Source: Chloroflexota bacterium
Lineage (GTDB): Bacteria; Chloroflexota; Anaerolineae; UBA1429
Direction: 5' to 3'
Assembly: GCA_012513725.1 (NCBI GenBank)
Contig: JAAZBQ010000257.1
Location: 1 to 7,270, forward strand
Length of the DNA: 7,270 bases
Shown here: in pieces, positions 6,444-7,270 of the stretch
Position numbering within the stretch: the first letter of the stretch is position 1
Layout: the number at the start of each line of letters is the position of its first letter
Translations under genes and position numbers: made by a program
Notes under the pieces: model-generated
Told to the model about the DNA's origin: nothing
Databases searched by the model: none
Seen by the model: the letters and a program-made list of their open reading frames with translations, nothing else

Positions 6444-6472
6444 ATGCTACCACCGGCGGCAAGGTATGTCAA
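6444..6472 (-). promoter_or_regulatory. Sigma-70-type promoter of the MFS gene
   Basis: On the minus strand, a perfect TTGACA (6472-6467) and TAGCAT (6449-6444, four of six consensus bases including the key first A and last T) are separated by 17 bp. Transcription would start near 6437 and leave a leader of about 114 bases before the ATG at 6323. No other equally good pair is seen upstream of the gene. Confidence 0.65.
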
Positions 6473-6621
6473 AAGCAGCGGGCCCTCTGGATGCGCGGCC
6501 GCGGCATCACGAATCGCGCGAATGGCGGACGAGTCTCACGAAGGGGAGGTTCTGGCCCGGACTACTCGTGGCCCGAATCCGCCGTCACGCGCCCCGCGGG
6601 GCGGCCGATCCCGCGGAAGCG

Positions 6622-6650
6622 TTGCCCGGGAGCATCCGGCAGGGTATGAT
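6622..6650 (+). promoter_or_regulatory. Sigma-70-type promoter of the sulfatase-like gene
   Basis: TTGCCC (6622-6627) and TATGAT (6645-6650) are 17 bp apart. The -10 box is five of six; the -35 is weaker at four of six. Transcription would start near 6657, 44 bases before the GTG at 6701. The 14-bp palindrome at 6590-6603 lies just upstream, where an activator or repressor could bind. Confidence 0.6.
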
Positions 6651-6700
6651 GCCGCCCAAAGGGCGTGCGCCATCGCACCGCCAGAAGAGGGAGATGCCTC

Positions 6701-7270
6701 GTGACCACCACTGCCCCCAACGTCATCCTGTTCACCACCGATCAGCACCGTGGGGATTTCCTCGGGCTGGCCGGCCATCCCCTGGTAGAGACGCCCAATC
6801 TGGACGCCCTCGTAGAGCGCGGCCTCTACTTCCCGAACGCCTACAGCGAGATCCCCTCGACGACCGGCGCCCGGAGGATCCTGCTCTCGGGCAAGGGCTC
6901 GTACGACTGCGGCCTGATCGGCTACTCGAGCGCCGAGTGGCACGAACGGAACACCCTGGCCCAGGTGCTGGCCGATCGCGGATACCACTGCCTGAACGTC
7001 GGCTTTCGCAACCTCCACCCCCGCCGCAAGCTGTACGGCTTTCACCAGGCGGTGCCCCACGACCTGCGCGAGGGGGTCGACGACTATTGGGACTGGCTCC
7101 GGGAGCGGCTGGGGCCCCACGCCCACGAGCGTTCCCACGGAGTGGACGCCAACGGCTGGACGGCGCGCCCCTGGCACCTCCCCGAGGAGCTGCACTCCAC
7201 CTGCTGGACGACCGACGTGGCCCTGGACCTCGTCCGCCGCCGGGACCCCACCCGCCCGTTCTTCCTGTGG
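6701..7270 (+). CDS. Sulfatase-family hydrolase (alkaline phosphatase superfamily), 3'-truncated
   Basis: This is a metal-dependent hydrolase of the sulfatase fold, which cuts sulfate or phosphate/phosphonate esters in most relatives. The 190 visible residues are the N-terminal part and the gene runs off the right edge. Family marks are the first strand and metal-ligand aspartate PNVILFTTDQHRGD (Asp14), 'HPLVETPNLDALVERGLYFPNAY' (26-48), the active-site region PSTTGARRILLSGK (52-65), 'TLAQVLADRGY' (85-95) and 'TDVALDLVRRRDPTRPFFLW' at the edge. The formylglycine motif C-x-P/A-S/A-R is replaced by T-T-G-A-R (54-58): Thr54 (codon 6860-6862) is where the Cys or Ser should be, and Arg58 is kept. 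It therefore cannot form formylglycine and may use threonine, as nucleotide pyrophosphatases do, or have lost activity. GTG 6701 is chosen for the GAGGGAG site at 6687-6693, seven bases ahead; the ATG at 6694 is out of frame. No signal peptide is seen, so it is probably cytoplasmic. Confidence 0.88.
   Translation, partial: MTTTAPNVILFTTDQHRGDFLGLAGHPLVETPNLDALVERGLYFPNAYSEIPSTTGARRILLSGKGSYDCGLIGYSSAEWHERNTLAQVLADRGYHCLNVGFRNLHPRRKLYGFHQAVPHDLREGVDDYWDWLRERLGPHAHERSHGVDANGWTARPWHLPEELHSTCWTTDVALDLVRRRDPTRPFFLW

Larger units (their letters stand above)
6324..6700. other. Divergent intergenic region between MFS and sulfatase-like genes
   Basis: These 377 bases hold no convincing gene. They contain the MFS leader with its hairpin (6324-6437), the MFS promoter (6444-6472) and the sulfatase promoter (6622-6650). 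Between the promoters lie about 150 bases with a 14-bp perfect palindrome, CGCCCCGCGGGGCG, at 6590-6603. A partial inverted repeat, CGGGAATACCCG, sits at 6421-6432, just downstream of the predicted MFS transcript start. Either could be an operator, but neither matches a regulator site I recognise. Confidence 0.5.

Noticed and set aside
6536..7195. A 219-residue minus-strand frame over the start of the sulfatase-like gene
   Set aside because: It has no motifs and covers the strong sulfatase signature on the other strand as well as that gene's promoter.

Overview
The window is GC-rich (codon third positions are mostly G or C). It reads as one continuous piece of a bacterial chromosome with dense genes and no RNA genes, insertion sequences or CRISPR arrays. 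The best guess at origin is a member of Chloroflexota or a close relative. The reasons are an FMN-riboswitch-controlled riboflavin ABC transporter of the RibX/RibY type, which is known mainly from Chloroflexi, and a family 5 solute-binding protein whose N-terminal linker resembles those common in that phylum. This placement is inference, not proof.

Layout. (1) Bases 1-1862, + strand: the 3' part of a family 5 (peptide/nickel-type) solute-binding protein gene whose signal peptide lies off the left edge. A GC-rich hairpin at 1888-1917 follows it. (2) Bases 1968-4906, + strand: a complete regulated unit. It has a near-consensus sigma-70-type promoter (TTGACA, 17 bp, TATACT), an FMN riboswitch (RFN element, about 2016-2159) and an intrinsic terminator whose U-tract abuts the first start codon. 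Three ABC transporter genes follow: permease (ribX-like), lipoprotein solute-binding protein (ribY-like) and ATPase. The ATPase gene is interrupted by an apparent one-base deletion near 4670, but its sequence downstream is fully family-like. (3) 4955-4988: a perfect 34-bp palindrome that can terminate transcription from both sides. (4) 5034-6323, - strand: a 12-helix major facilitator transporter with its own promoter and a hairpin in its leader. (5) 6324-6700: a divergent intergenic region with promoters facing both ways. (6) 6701 to the right edge, + strand: the 5' part of a sulfatase / alkaline-phosphatase-superfamily gene, in which the usual formylglycine motif C-x-P/A-S/A-R is replaced by T-T-G-A-R.

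How it works together. The permease, binding protein and ATPase should form one high-affinity importer for riboflavin or a close flavin precursor. When FMN is plentiful, the aptamer forms, its P6 stem stays folded and the terminator stops transcription just before ribX. When FMN is scarce, a conserved aptamer strand (2134-2143) can instead pair with the 5' arm of the terminator (2186-2195) and let transcription through. The terminator's 3' arm also carries the ribX Shine-Dalgarno sequence, so the same fold may also block translation. The flanking genes (solute-binding protein, MFS transporter, sulfatase-like hydrolase) show no clear link to flavin metabolism.
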